The translations under genes and the position numbers were made by a program. The notes beneath the pieces were generated by a model. That model had not been told where the DNA came from. It did not search any database and saw only the letters and a program-made list of their open reading frames with translations. This document shows, one piece after another, positions 30,160-38,713 of a stretch of 64,000 nt of DNA (position 1 is its first letter; each line of letters opens with the position of its first letter). Source of the DNA: Trichomonas vaginalis G3. Taxonomy: Eukaryota > Parabasalia > Trichomonadida > Trichomonadidae. The stretch covers positions 25,885,300 to 25,949,299 of the forward strand of contig NC_067204.1 in the NCBI RefSeq assembly GCF_026262505.1. The letters run 5' to 3'.

Positions 30160-30737
30160 TTACATAACCGCCTGCTGCATAAGTCTTTGACGCCAACCCA
30201 TACCAGCTAATGAAGGTTGACTTGGTTTAGTTTGGAAACTAAACTTTGGTTTTGGTTTATCTTCAGTTTTTGGTTTCTCTTCTTCTATCGGTTTTTCGTC
30301 ACTTTTCGGTTCCTCTGACTTTTCCCCACCTGCAGGAACAGTTGTGTCGTCAACATCTTCATAAATATCATATGCCATTTGTTTTTGTTTTCCTTTCAAC
30401 TTTTTGTGTTTGTTGTAAAGTTTAGAATATTTCGACTCTAAGTCAATGAGATGTTCTATAATGAACTGTTGGTCAGTGAAGTAAACTTTTCCATCTGTTG
30501 TCTCGAAAGCTCCTTCAGACTTCAATATTTTATTTGTGAGAGTCTGTTTCTTTTTGAGATACTAGCCGTTCCATTTCTATGAAAAGTGACTTTATAGTTA
30601 GGGTTTGTATTTCCAGACCTGGCACTTTCTATTATTGAATTTTTCTCTTCATCTGTAAGTTCTTTGACAGGTTTTGACAATGGTTCTGAACTTTTTGTTT
30701 GTGGTGTCAAATCTACCGTTTCAACTTCTTCGGTCAT
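30160..30737 (-). pseudogene. disordered acidic/basic protein, unknown
   Basis: It starts MTEEVETVDLTPQTKSSEPL at 30,737. Visible parts are a Lys/Arg-rich segment, a short folded-looking part (VYFTDQQFIIEHLIDLESKY), then a Pro/Lys/Glu-rich tail ending WRQRLMQQAVM. The leader TTTTTTACTGAGATGAA is repeated before the next gene (30,909). It is broken, about one break. Function is unknown; a core or DNA-packaging protein is possible by composition. Confidence 0.45.
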
Positions 30738-30756
30738 TTCATCTCAGTAAAAAATT

Positions 30757-30909
30757 TTAGTTTGGTTTGTTTTCAACTGGTTGTTTAGGTTTTTTAAGTC
30801 GGTCTAAAACTTCCTGAGGTATAGGAAGAACTTGACAAACACGTTGTGTAACTGCTGGAAGTCGACAAATCCATCTTGAACCCATTTGTCTCAATGCTGT
30901 ATTGTTCAT
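30757..30909 (-). CDS. small protein, 50 aa
   Basis: The whole frame MNNTALRQMGSRWICRLPAV ends PVENKPN. It is strongly basic in its first half (RQMGSRWICR) and proline-rich in the second. It shares the leader TTTTTTACTGAGATGAAATG with the gene downstream, indicating the same promoter type. It is packed between two leftward genes (20- and 19-bp gaps). It looks whole. No family is recognised. Confidence 0.5.
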   Translation of the reverse strand: MNNTALRQMGSRWICRLPAVTQRVCQVLPIPQEVLDRLKKPKQPVENKPN

Positions 30910-30927
30910 TTCATCTCAGTAAAAAAT

Positions 30928-31329
30928 TTACATTCCCCAAGTTTGAGGTGGTTGAGGTTGGTTATTGTTTACCCATTGTTGTGCATGGTTATATCCTCTG
31001 TTAAAGAATCTTTCACCTTGGTCCATATAGTGTCCTGCTTGGTTATAGTAGTCATTTGCTTTGTTATAATAGTTTCCTGCTTGTCTTCCTACATTGTCCA
31101 TCCATCCTTGAACTTTTCCTCTTGTTTCAGGATTTGGAATAAGATTTGTTGCATCTCGTGCTACATCCCAACCTTTCTGTACAGTTTGTATAATAGGTTG
31201 TGCTTTCTCTTTAAGTATACCTAATGTACTCAAAATCTTCCTTCCAACTCCAAATACACCTCTGGCTATTGTTCCCACTGCGGGTAAAAATCTGGATGCA
31301 ACTCCTGCTAATGCGCCAAATAAACCCAT
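30928..31329 (-). CDS. amphipathic glycine/alanine-rich protein, 133 aa (adenovirus pVI/pX-like?)
   Basis: A whole frame starting MGLFGALAGVASRFLPAVG. The first 45 residues are hydrophobic and glycine-rich, matching a membrane-active amphipathic helix such as those of adenovirus protein VI or N-terminally myristoylated capsid proteins (MG start). The rest is Asn/Tyr/Gln-rich (NYYNKANDYYNQAGHYMDQG). It lies just upstream of and divergent from the integrase gene. A role in membrane penetration is inferred, not shown. Confidence 0.55.
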   Translation of the reverse strand: MGLFGALAGVASRFLPAVGTIARGVFGVGRKILSTLGILKEKAQPIIQTVQKGWDVARDATNLIPNPETRGKVQGWMDNVGRQAGNYYNKANDYYNQAGHYMDQGERFFNRGYNHAQQWVNNNQPQPPQTWGM

Positions 31330-31346
31330 TTCTTATAGGGTAAAAA

Positions 31347-32306
31347 ATGACGAATCCAAACAAGGACCCCTATGTTTCTAAAGCGACAAAGAAAGCACTC
31401 ATGATAAAAATCTTTAGTTCAACACCAAATGCTTGGTTTATGGATATCTTGGAAAACATTCCGAGGTATAGAGAAGATGGACCACCATACTGGTTAATAT
31501 TTGTTGGTCAAAACACAAGATACTGTGAAGCCATACCATTACAGTCCAAAGCTATTTTAGATATCTTAGCAGCTTTGACAATATTCGTTGACAAATACCA
31601 TCCAACAAAACTGACATCTGACTGTGAAAGTTCTTTCAAATCAGATGATGTAAAAAACTATCTGCGTTCAAAAAATGTAAACCAATATTTCATTGTCGAC
31701 CAAAACCATTCTGCTCTTGGTGTCATTGACGGTTGTATAAAAATGTTAAGAGACTTAAACCAACCACAAGGTGGTGAAGCAAATGAAATGTCATATGACG
31801 ACAAATATAGACACTTCTCCATGGCAAAGATGAGACAAGTTTTAAATATTTACAATAGCCGTAAACAAAAAGGTTTGGGAAACCACTCCCCCGAAGAAAT
31901 GAAAAACAACCCTGACTTAGAGAAAGACTATATATTTAATAATTTAGTCAAAAGAGACAAACAAGAAAGAATGCCGGGCTTCAAACTTAAGAAAGGCGAC
32001 AAAGTAAAAATAGAAATACCTAAACGCGACCCATATGAAAATACTATTGACTATGACAACAATGGGAACCCGACAGGTACTCACATTCGTGTTCGTAAAA
32101 ATAGAAGAAAGTATACAAGAGAATATTATGAAGTTTTAGGCAAACATGGCAAAATGTACACACTGCAAGCAGAAGATAAAACTACTATTGTCAGACCTCG
32201 TTTCAAACTTGTCAAAGTTCAAGGTGGTATACTTTCAAAGACAGTTCCTAACAAATATAAGACAACTCCTGACGAATATGCTAAAGAAGTTGAAAATGAC
32301 GACTAA
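31347..32306 (+). CDS. retroviral-type integrase (c-integrase), 319 aa
   Basis: By family it joins element ends to target DNA, making the 5-6 bp duplications seen here. The frame reads whole from MTNPNKDPYVSKATKK. The rve catalytic core is visible: NAWFMDILENIPRY, the strand YWLIFVGQNTRYCEAIPL, LTSDCESSFKSDDV, then QNHSALGVIDGCIKMLRDLN. A basic SH3/chromo-like C-terminal part (KLKKGDKVKIEI...) follows. It overlaps the end of the convergent fibre gene by 4 bp and is divergent from the 133-aa gene (17-bp gap). Confidence 0.9.
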   Translation: MTNPNKDPYVSKATKKALMIKIFSSTPNAWFMDILENIPRYREDGPPYWLIFVGQNTRYCEAIPLQSKAILDILAALTIFVDKYHPTKLTSDCESSFKSDDVKNYLRSKNVNQYFIVDQNHSALGVIDGCIKMLRDLNQPQGGEANEMSYDDKYRHFSMAKMRQVLNIYNSRKQKGLGNHSPEEMKNNPDLEKDYIFNNLVKRDKQERMPGFKLKKGDKVKIEIPKRDPYENTIDYDNNGNPTGTHIRVRKNRRKYTREYYEVLGKHGKMYTLQAEDKTTIVRPRFKLVKVQGGILSKTVPNKYKTTPDEYAKEVENDD

Positions 32307-33673
32307 GCATTTCTATACCATGCGTAAACTGTCATGTAAGGTGGCATGTAGTCTTTACTTTGTCCCGTTGTTTGCGTATATCCCGAAACGCGATGTGTAT
32401 GGTTTCCTCCTCCCTCAGTGTTACTCCAGTAACAATTTATAGCAAACTTAACGTTGTCTTTAACATCATATCCTTTACCTTTTGTCATTGCTGCCCAATC
32501 CCAATATCTATGCTTATGCCAACCTGCTTGAGATGTACTTAAATCTATGTAGTGACTATGTGCAGGTAAATTTTCACCTGAAATCGTTTTACTTCCACCT
32601 GTTTCCTTTGAAGAGTTTGCACAATACAAAAACCTGTCGACTATTTGAGTCCAAGTTCCAAAACCAAGTACTACTTCTGGTCTGGTAGAGTTCATTGACG
32701 TATAAATAGAGCCTATAGGATATAATGTTTGAAGCATTTCTGTCTTTAATGTTTGAAGCTCTGTTTTGTCAGCCTTCTTGTCATATAAATCTTGAGCAGT
32801 GAATTTAATATTATGTTCATCCTTCATGACATAAACATCTTTACATCTAATGTTTCTCATCGTCGTTATGTCGTCATCCGATGTTAAACCTTGTGGAAAG
32901 TTAGGAGGTTTACAATATAATACATCCCCACCAGTTTCTTCAACCGTTCCTTCAATACTTTCTATAGCAACAGTTGTAAAACTTGTATGTGTATGGTTCT
33001 TATCTGCTTTCTTCTCTAACTTACTAGCCACATATTCCTTATCCGCTTTCTTTTCAAGGCTAACGTTTAAGTCTGTTATTTCAGATATAGAATGTGTATG
33101 TCCAACGTCACTTTTCCTGTTTAAGGTTTCTTGTAAGTTTGTAATATTTGCAATGGTATGTGTATGTCCAACGGCACTTTTACTGTTTAAGGTTTCTTGT
33201 AAGTTTGTAATATTTGCAATGGTATGTGTATGAGTCTTTTTAGAATATTCGTTTTCAGCTCTCGTCACTTCACTTGACATTTTATTGTCAACATATGTTT
33301 TGTCTGCTAGTTCAGGATGAGTATGTTCTTTTGTTGCATAAGCATTGTTAGCTCTTTCTTCTTCTTTTGCTATTGCATCGTCTACATATTCTTTGTCAGC
33401 TTTGTTGTCAACATCTGCTTTCAAAAGAAGTTCATTTATAGGTTTCTCGTTTAAAGTTCCTTTTGTTGGATTTATACAGACAGTATTGTTCTTCTTGTCT
33501 TGAAACAGAAACTCATCTGTCATTGGGTTTAATGTCAGTTTTAAGTTTCCTTCTTTCAATGACTCAGATATCTTAGAATAGTTTGAAAAGTTTGTTGTGT
33601 TCTTATTTAGAGCTTGCATAATGAGTTGTCGGTTGTGTTGTATTTCTCTTATGGAAGCAATATCTTTCGACAT
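32303..33673 (-). CDS. phage-tail-like collar/fibre protein, 456 aa
   Basis: This frame reads whole from MSKDIASIREIQHN. The N-terminal 110 residues may anchor it. The middle is built of trimer-forming fibre repeats (KSAVGHTHTIANITNLQETL twice, then VGHTHSISEITDL and several KADKEYV/KADKNHTH segments). The C-terminal domain YPIGSIYTSMNSTRPEVVLG... with GGNHTHRVSGYTQT and YMPPYMTVYAWYR is the collar-type domain found at the end of T4 gp10-like and many phage fibre proteins. A receptor-binding spike is the natural inference. A shorter relative lies in element 2 (46,142-47,182). Confidence 0.85.
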   Translation of the reverse strand: MSKDIASIREIQHNRQLIMQALNKNTTNFSNYSKISESLKEGNLKLTLNPMTDEFLFQDKKNNTVCINPTKGTLNEKPINELLLKADVDNKADKEYVDDAIAKEEERANNAYATKEHTHPELADKTYVDNKMSSEVTRAENEYSKKTHTHTIANITNLQETLNSKSAVGHTHTIANITNLQETLNRKSDVGHTHSISEITDLNVSLEKKADKEYVASKLEKKADKNHTHTSFTTVAIESIEGTVEETGGDVLYCKPPNFPQGLTSDDDITTMRNIRCKDVYVMKDEHNIKFTAQDLYDKKADKTELQTLKTEMLQTLYPIGSIYTSMNSTRPEVVLGFGTWTQIVDRFLYCANSSKETGGSKTISGENLPAHSHYIDLSTSQAGWHKHRYWDWAAMTKGKGYDVKDNVKFAINCYWSNTEGGGNHTHRVSGYTQTTGQSKDYMPPYMTVYAWYRNA

Positions 33674-33691
33674 TTTTATTCTAGATAAAAT

Positions 33692-34540
33692 ATGCTTTCA
33701 ATAGAAAAAGAAAATTCAAGAGTTGCTACAACTAAACCATTAGATGAACTTTTTACTAATGTCGGTCAAAAATTTGAGACAGAGACCGTAAAGCATGAAG
33801 GCTATCGTTTTGACTACCCATTAAGATGGCTAAGAGACCCATCTGTCACAAAAGCTATTGGCTTTCGTAGAATGAAGTTTGTGTCTGTAGAAGATAAAAG
33901 TTTTCCATTTATTGTAAGGTTTCATATAGATTATATATCTGAAGGGAAACGAAAAATGTGGGAAGAAATTGAGCTAATACAAGTTGACCTTTCATCTTCT
34001 CTACAGACTGCGTTAAAAAATATAGAAGATAAAATAAATTCATGTTATGCAAAATATGCTGATGAATATGCAAATACCGAGAGCACACTTTATGTGAGAA
34101 TTGTATATGACAAACAAAATTCACAAGTGTCATTTCAAATCTACGAAGACAATCCAAAGAAAGACGAACAAATATATACAGAATTCACTGCAATGTCATG
34201 GTATTATTTGCAAAGAATGTTAAATCAGAAAGTCGAACTTCCTTTAGCAAATATTTACAGTCGATATGCAAGAGATGAACCATATTTATTTAAAGATGTT
34301 TTCGACCCAGCTGCTATTATTGTTCATGCTTCATTTTCTGGCGCCCAAAACTCTTTCTTATGCTTGGCAAATGACTTTTACGAAAAACCTACAAAGTTAT
34401 ACGAACCACCAAGTGGAAGTATTTCAGACTTTCAAGTATGGTTTACTACAGATGGAAGAAAAAGAATAATTCCATTATACCATGCGTTTTACTTAGAACT
34501 TAGTTTCATATACAACTACTATCGAACGGTAAAAATATAA
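33692..34540 (+). CDS. unknown protein, 282 aa, possible minor capsid component
   Basis: A whole frame from MLSIEKENSRVATTKPLDE, divergent from the fibre gene (18-bp gap). It is beta-rich with aromatic strands (FPFIVRFHIDYISEG, STLYVRIVYDKQNSQVSFQI), a central helix of charged residues and a C-terminal domain ending YHAFYLELSFIYNYY. No signal peptide or membrane span is seen. Its place next to the fibre and before the amphipathic protein suggests a virion role. The segment YPLRWLRDPSVTKAIGFRRM weakly recalls the start of the element 2 gene at 45,385. No family is recognised. Confidence 0.6.
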   Translation: MLSIEKENSRVATTKPLDELFTNVGQKFETETVKHEGYRFDYPLRWLRDPSVTKAIGFRRMKFVSVEDKSFPFIVRFHIDYISEGKRKMWEEIELIQVDLSSSLQTALKNIEDKINSCYAKYADEYANTESTLYVRIVYDKQNSQVSFQIYEDNPKKDEQIYTEFTAMSWYYLQRMLNQKVELPLANIYSRYARDEPYLFKDVFDPAAIIVHASFSGAQNSFLCLANDFYEKPTKLYEPPSGSISDFQVWFTTDGRKRIIPLYHAFYLELSFIYNYYRTVKI

Positions 34541-34544
34541 TTTT

Positions 34545-34787
34545 TTAATACGGTTGAGGTGTTGGATTTGGTTGCCAACTAGACTGTGGTGCAGGTTCAG
34601 GCTGTTGTATAACAGGAGCTTGTTCTTCTGGTTCAGGGTCTTTAGGTATAATACCAACAAACTGACCTACTCTTTTACCAATATTTTTGACTCCGTTCCA
34701 AATTCCTTTTCCGACAGATTTTATTCCATTCCATATACCTCTTCCAACTCTTCTGAAGAAGTTTCCAATACTACTGAAGAAACCCAT
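34545..34787 (-). CDS. basic amphipathic protein, 80 aa
   Basis: The whole frame MGFFSSIGNFFRRVGRGIWN has a Gly/Trp/Lys pattern with an 11-residue period (GRGIWNGIKSVGKGIWNGVK) and a Pro/Gln-rich tail. It resembles short membrane-lytic or DNA-condensing capsid peptides. The MG start could allow N-myristoylation. It is one of three proteins of this type in copy 1B and element 2. Function is inferred from composition. Confidence 0.55.
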   Translation of the reverse strand: MGFFSSIGNFFRRVGRGIWNGIKSVGKGIWNGVKNIGKRVGQFVGIIPKDPEPEEQAPVIQQPEPAPQSSWQPNPTPQPY

Positions 34788-34805
34788 TTTACTATATGTA
34801 AAAAT

Positions 34806-35168
34806 CTAATGTCCGCCTAGTCTCTTACGTTTCCTGTTGAGTTCCATAGCATTCTTTAACTGGAGCTCATACATTCTGTTTCTCCTCTGGTAGAAAACAT
34901 ACTCTGGGTCAACTCCTGTGTTCGCGTCATCTGCATAAAGTTGTTTATATCCCACTTCAGGGTTTGTATAAAACTCTTTCCATCTCATATTTGCATACCA
35001 TGGTGGCAAACCTAACGCAGCGTCATTTGACATGGCAGTTTGCATTTGTACATCTGTTGGCACTTGACCATAGTTTGCCATTGCAGTTTGTATTCTAACT
35101 TCATTTGGAATATTCTCTGGGTTTGGTTGTCCAGGTTGCTGTGCATTCGCTAAGTTCTGTGCGTCCAT
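34806..35168 (-). CDS. small structural-type protein, 120 aa
   Basis: The whole frame MDAQNLANAQQPGQPNPENI contains two near repeats (VRIQTAMANYGQVPTDVQMQ). A folded-looking part follows (WYANMRWKEFYTNPEVGY), and the end is very basic (NRKRKRLGGH). A C-terminal Gly-Gly next to the end is notable, because adenovirus-type and ubiquitin-type proteases cleave after Gly-Gly. It lies in a tight leftward gene series. Function is unknown. Confidence 0.5.
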   Translation of the reverse strand: MDAQNLANAQQPGQPNPENIPNEVRIQTAMANYGQVPTDVQMQTAMSNDAALGLPPWYANMRWKEFYTNPEVGYKQLYADDANTGVDPEYVFYQRRNRMYELQLKNAMELNRKRKRLGGH

Positions 35169-35191
35169 TTAATATTAGATAAAAATATCTC

Positions 35192-35323
35192 TTACGAGTA
35201 CATATACTGAACATTTGCAGGCATTGGTTCATCTTCATATTCTCTGTACTTTTCTGCCACGTCAAATAAATAAATGACACAATGGAAAAAACCTAAAACA
35301 AGTAGTCCTATTTCAAACCACAT
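35192..35323 (-). CDS. single-span membrane microprotein, 43 aa
   Basis: The whole frame MWFEIGLLVLGFFHCVIYLF carries one clear hydrophobic segment (residues 2-21) and an acidic, tyrosine-containing tail (EKYREYEDEP). It is packed 23 bp from the 120-aa gene and 12 bp from the methyltransferase region. Small single-span proteins are common in membrane-interacting viruses. No family is recognised. It lay below the usual ORF length cut-off. Confidence 0.5.
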   Translation of the reverse strand: MWFEIGLLVLGFFHCVIYLFDVAEKYREYEDEPMPANVQYMYS

Positions 35324-35335
35324 TTACTTACTAAT

Positions 35336-36125
35336 AAAATTTCTTTGTTATGACACTTTCTCCAGTTTATAGGACCTCTCTCATATTCTATCTTGTCATA
35401 TATAAACTCATAGTCATGTATGTCCTCTAACCATCCATAACGGTTTCCAAACCACTTTTATCGGATGTAAAGTAAAAGCATGGACAGTTATGTAAAACGT
35501 CTAAAGTTTCTAAAGAGTCTCTCAAAGTCCAGTCTACTTGGTATTGAAAATCCCATGTGTTATAGAACGGCGGGTCCACTATAAAGAAAACATTTTCCTT
35601 GTCTTTATATTTTTCATACAACTCTGTCCAATGACATCTCACAAACTCTATACCCTCAATATATTTTTCTATGTCCTCTTTGAAAACATTTGTATAGTTA
35701 AGATATAAAACTTTTGACATAAGTGTTTCAATGTCATGAACTCTTATAGAACCACTATATAATAGTCTAGCAGATATACTATCCCAGTCTATATATTCTG
35801 CTTTTTTCAAAACCTCTCTCACAATATTTTTCTTATCTAATGGTATACGTTCCATCTTACCTATAGGTATCTTTTCTTTTAACTCTTTCAATATATTGTT
35901 TGTGTCTGGAATATGTTTGAGACGGTCCATATAGTTGTCGAAGTCATTGCATATAATCTTTGAGTCTGGGAATATTATATGACATAAATGGGATATATAG
36001 AAACTTCCACCGAACAAATCTACAAATGTTAGACCATTCGGTAGTTTCTTAAGTTCTCTCAATAGAATATCTTTACATCTACTCTTATTTCCAAAGAACG
36101 GTAACGGTGGTTTTGTAAAATTCAT
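35336..36125 (-). pseudogene. N6-adenine DNA methyltransferase (Dam/D12 class)
   Basis: It starts MNFTKPPLPFFGNKSRCKDI. SAM-binding motif I is PFFGNKSR with VDLFGGSF, and the catalytic motif is VDPPFYNTWDF, in the order typical of the D12 (Dam-like) class. By family it transfers a methyl group to adenine N6 in a short DNA target. N6-methyladenine has been reported in T. vaginalis DNA, so element-borne enzymes of this kind are of interest. It is the last gene before the right TIR. It is broken near its end, about one break. Confidence 0.8.
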
Positions 36126-36315
36126 TTATATATAATAATAAAAATGTTTTTACCCGAAAAGTGACAGAAAAGTGACAAAACATGAAAACATATATAATTT
36201 GTGAAAAGCGACACATTATATAATGTTTTCGACCCAGAAGAAGGCTTCTTCCCAGAAGCAAGGAGGAAGAAGAAGAGTCCTCCGAATATAAACTTCATTT
36301 ATACTAAACATCTTC
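36126..36315. other. subterminal gap with AAAAGTGACA repeats
   Basis: There is no gene. GAAAAGTGACA occurs twice in a row at about 36,158-36,178, followed by GAAAAGCGACA. The segment 36,255-36,315 matches the region just inside the right end of copy 1A (about 11,210-11,285), extending the terminal similarity beyond the hairpin TIR. Confidence 0.5.
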
Positions 36316-36376
36316 GGGGCTAGAGGGCACGAAGTGCCTGGAAGCCCCACTACCCTTTTTTTTTTTTTTTTTTTTT
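36316..36376. repeat. right TIR of copy 1B
   Basis: GGGGCTAGAGGGCAC and GAAGTGCCTGGAAGCCCC form two nested hairpins, followed by ACTACCC and a 21-nt T run. It is the reverse complement of 11,476-11,534. Confidence 0.85.
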
Positions 36377-37464
36377 ATATATAACTATTTTATATAAAAA
36401 TCAAATTCAATGATCTTAAAAGCGAATGATAAACCTCAAAATTTACGAATATAATGAGTGGGAATATAATGCTTATCTATCATAAAACCATATGAAATAT
36501 CAATTTTTGCTTTACGCCTAATTTTTGACGACAATTAGCAAAAAATGTTAAATGTTAACACTCAGTCCATTTGAATATGAAAAATAAAATTGACTTTGAT
36601 TAAATGTGGAATAAACAGAAATTCATCAAAAGTGACAGCTCTCAATTTTTTGACATTTGTAAATTCTAAATTGAATGAGAAAAATGAAATAATACTAAGC
36701 ATAATACAATATTCTAGATTTAATTATAATTAGGAAAAGTTAGTTTTGAGAGTACTTTTCATAGGCATATAGAATGAAATCTTCTGAAAAATAATATCAC
36801 ATAAACTCATATTATTTTCTAATATATAACTATTTTATATAAAAATCAAATTCAATGATCTTAAAAGCGAAGGATAAACCTCAAAATTTACGAATATAAT
36901 GAGTGGGAATAGGCGTAAAGCAAAAATTGATATTTCATATGGTTTTATGATAGATAAGCATTATATTCCCACTCATTATATTCGTAAATTTTGAGGTTTA
37001 TCCTTCGCTTTTAAGATCATTGAATTTGATTTTTATATAAAATAGTTATATATTAGAAAATAATATGAGTTTATGTGATATTATTTTTCAGAAGATTTTG
37101 TGTTCTTCTTCAAAATTTTATTTTTTTATTAAAAAGAATCTTTACAAAATATACATTTACTTTAATTAATATTTTAAAACGTGCTCTATCAAAAGTTCCA
37201 AAAATTCAATATTTTAGCTTTTCTGAGGTGTCACTTTTGATGAATTTCTGTTTACAACAATGTTTTTATTTATCATGCAATTCTTCTTGCGACCAAAGAT
37301 TTGAATAAAACTTCAAAAAATAAGATAGCTTAAAAAATAATATACGGTAGTGTTTACTAATAGATGAATAGTATATAAATTCTATTAAAATGGATTTGAT
37401 CCAAAAAAATATATAAAATTTGATCATAAATAAAATCGTTTTAAATTACTTCTTCATTTAAATT
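36377..37464. repeat. rearranged foldback-repeat units
   Basis: No gene is seen. Blocks of the foldback at 37,465-38,713 recur here in both orientations, for example AATGAGTGGGAATA with its flanks at about 36,455, 36,900 (forward) and 36,970 (reverse). A CGTGCTCTATCAAAAGTTCC block lies at about 37,180. An internal hairpin centres near 36,910. The stretch 36,697-36,830 is the uninterrupted form of the spacer at 11,348-11,475. Confidence 0.8.
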
Positions 37465-38713
37465 ATTGTTGTAAACAGAAATTCATCAAAAGTGACACCT
37501 CAGAAAAGCTAAAATATTGAATTTTTGGAACTTTTGATAGAGCACGTTTTTAAATATTAATTAAAGTAAATGTATATTTTGTCAAGATTCTTTTTAATAA
37601 AAAAATAAAATTTTGAAGAAGAACACAAAATCTTCTGAAAATAATATCACATAAACTCATATTATTTTCTAATATATAACTATTTTATATAAAAATCAAA
37701 TTCAATGATCTTAAAAGCGAAGGATAAACCTCAAAATTTACGAATATAATGAGTGGGAATATAATGCTTATCTATCATAAAACCATATGAAATATCAATT
37801 TTTGCTTTACGCCTAATTTTTGACGACAATTAGCAAAAAATGTTAAATGTTAACACTCAGTCCATTTGAATATGAAAAATAAAATTGACTTTGATTAAAT
37901 GTTTTTATTTATCATGCAATTCTTCTTGCGACCAAAGATTTGAATAAAACTTCAAAAAATAAGATAGCTTAAAAAATAATATACGGTAGTGTTTACTAAT
38001 AGATGAATAGTATATAAATTCTATTAAAATGGATTTGATCCAAAAAAATATATAAAATTTGATCATAAATAAAATCGTTTTAAATTACTTCTTCATTTAA
38101 ATTATAACAATTATTTTTGGTTTTATATTTTTTGGATCAAATCCATTTTAATAGAATTTATATACTATTCATCTATTAGTAAACACTACCGTATATTATT
38201 TTTTAAGCTATCTTATTTTTTGAAGTTTTATTCAAATCTTTGGTCGCAAGAAGAATTGCATGATAAATAAAAACATTTAATCAAAGTCAATTTTATTTTT
38301 CATATTCAAATGGACTGAGTGTTAACATTTAACATTTTTTGCTAATTGTCGTCAAAAATTAGGCGTAAAGCAAAAATTGATATTTCATATGGTTTTATGA
38401 TAGATAAACATTATATTCCCACTCATTATATTCGTAAATTTTGAGGTTTATCATTCGCTTTTAAGATCATTGAATTTGATTTTTATATAAAATAGTTATA
38501 TATTAGAAAATAATATGAGTTTATGTGATATTATTTTTCAGAAGATTTTGTGTTCTTCTTCAAAATTTTATTTTTTTTTATTAAAAAGAATCTTTACAAA
38601 ATATACATTTACTTTAATTAATATTTATAAACGTGCTCTATCAAAAGTTCCAAAAATTCAATATTTTAGCTTTTCTGAGGTGTCACTTTTGATGAATTTC
38701 TGTTTACAACAAT
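37465..38713. repeat. 1.25-kb foldback element with arms of about 590 bp
   Basis: The arms run from ATTGTTGTAAACAGAAATTC at 37,465 to its complement ending at 38,713, with a spacer of about 65 bp near 38,057-38,121. Arms are nearly identical, AT-rich and non-coding. The ends contain TCAAAAGTGACACCTC. This looks like a foldback/MITE-type non-autonomous element; the family is not recognised. Confidence 0.8.

Larger units (their letters stand above)
11476..36376. mobile_element. Maverick/Polinton family 1, copy 1B (both ends present)
   Basis: This 24.9-kb element is bounded by matching TIRs that run outward into A/T homopolymers. Flanking DNA matches an uninterrupted copy of the target at about 36,820-36,840, consistent with a duplication of about 5-6 bp (ATATA). 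The order from the left is: terminal gene U2, control region, coiled-coil protein, capsid, small genes, penton-like, helicase, 139-aa protein, ATPase, KilA-N, an accessory block, polymerase B, small genes, integrase, fibre, 282-aa protein, amphipathic proteins, and adenine methyltransferase. It is broken, about 20 breaks overall, mostly in the left two thirds; the genes from 30.7 to 35.3 kb read whole. It looks young to moderately young. Confidence 0.92.

Noticed and set aside
30886-31224. 112-aa cysteine/isoleucine-rich + strand frame
   Set aside because: Antisense of the 133-aa amphipathic protein; no leader.
31347-36125. Bacterial or phage contamination, suggested by the Dam enzyme and tail fibre
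   Set aside because: Both sit inside one TIR-bounded element with Polinton capsid, polymerase and integrase genes and the same AT-rich composition; a fibre relative also lies in element 2.
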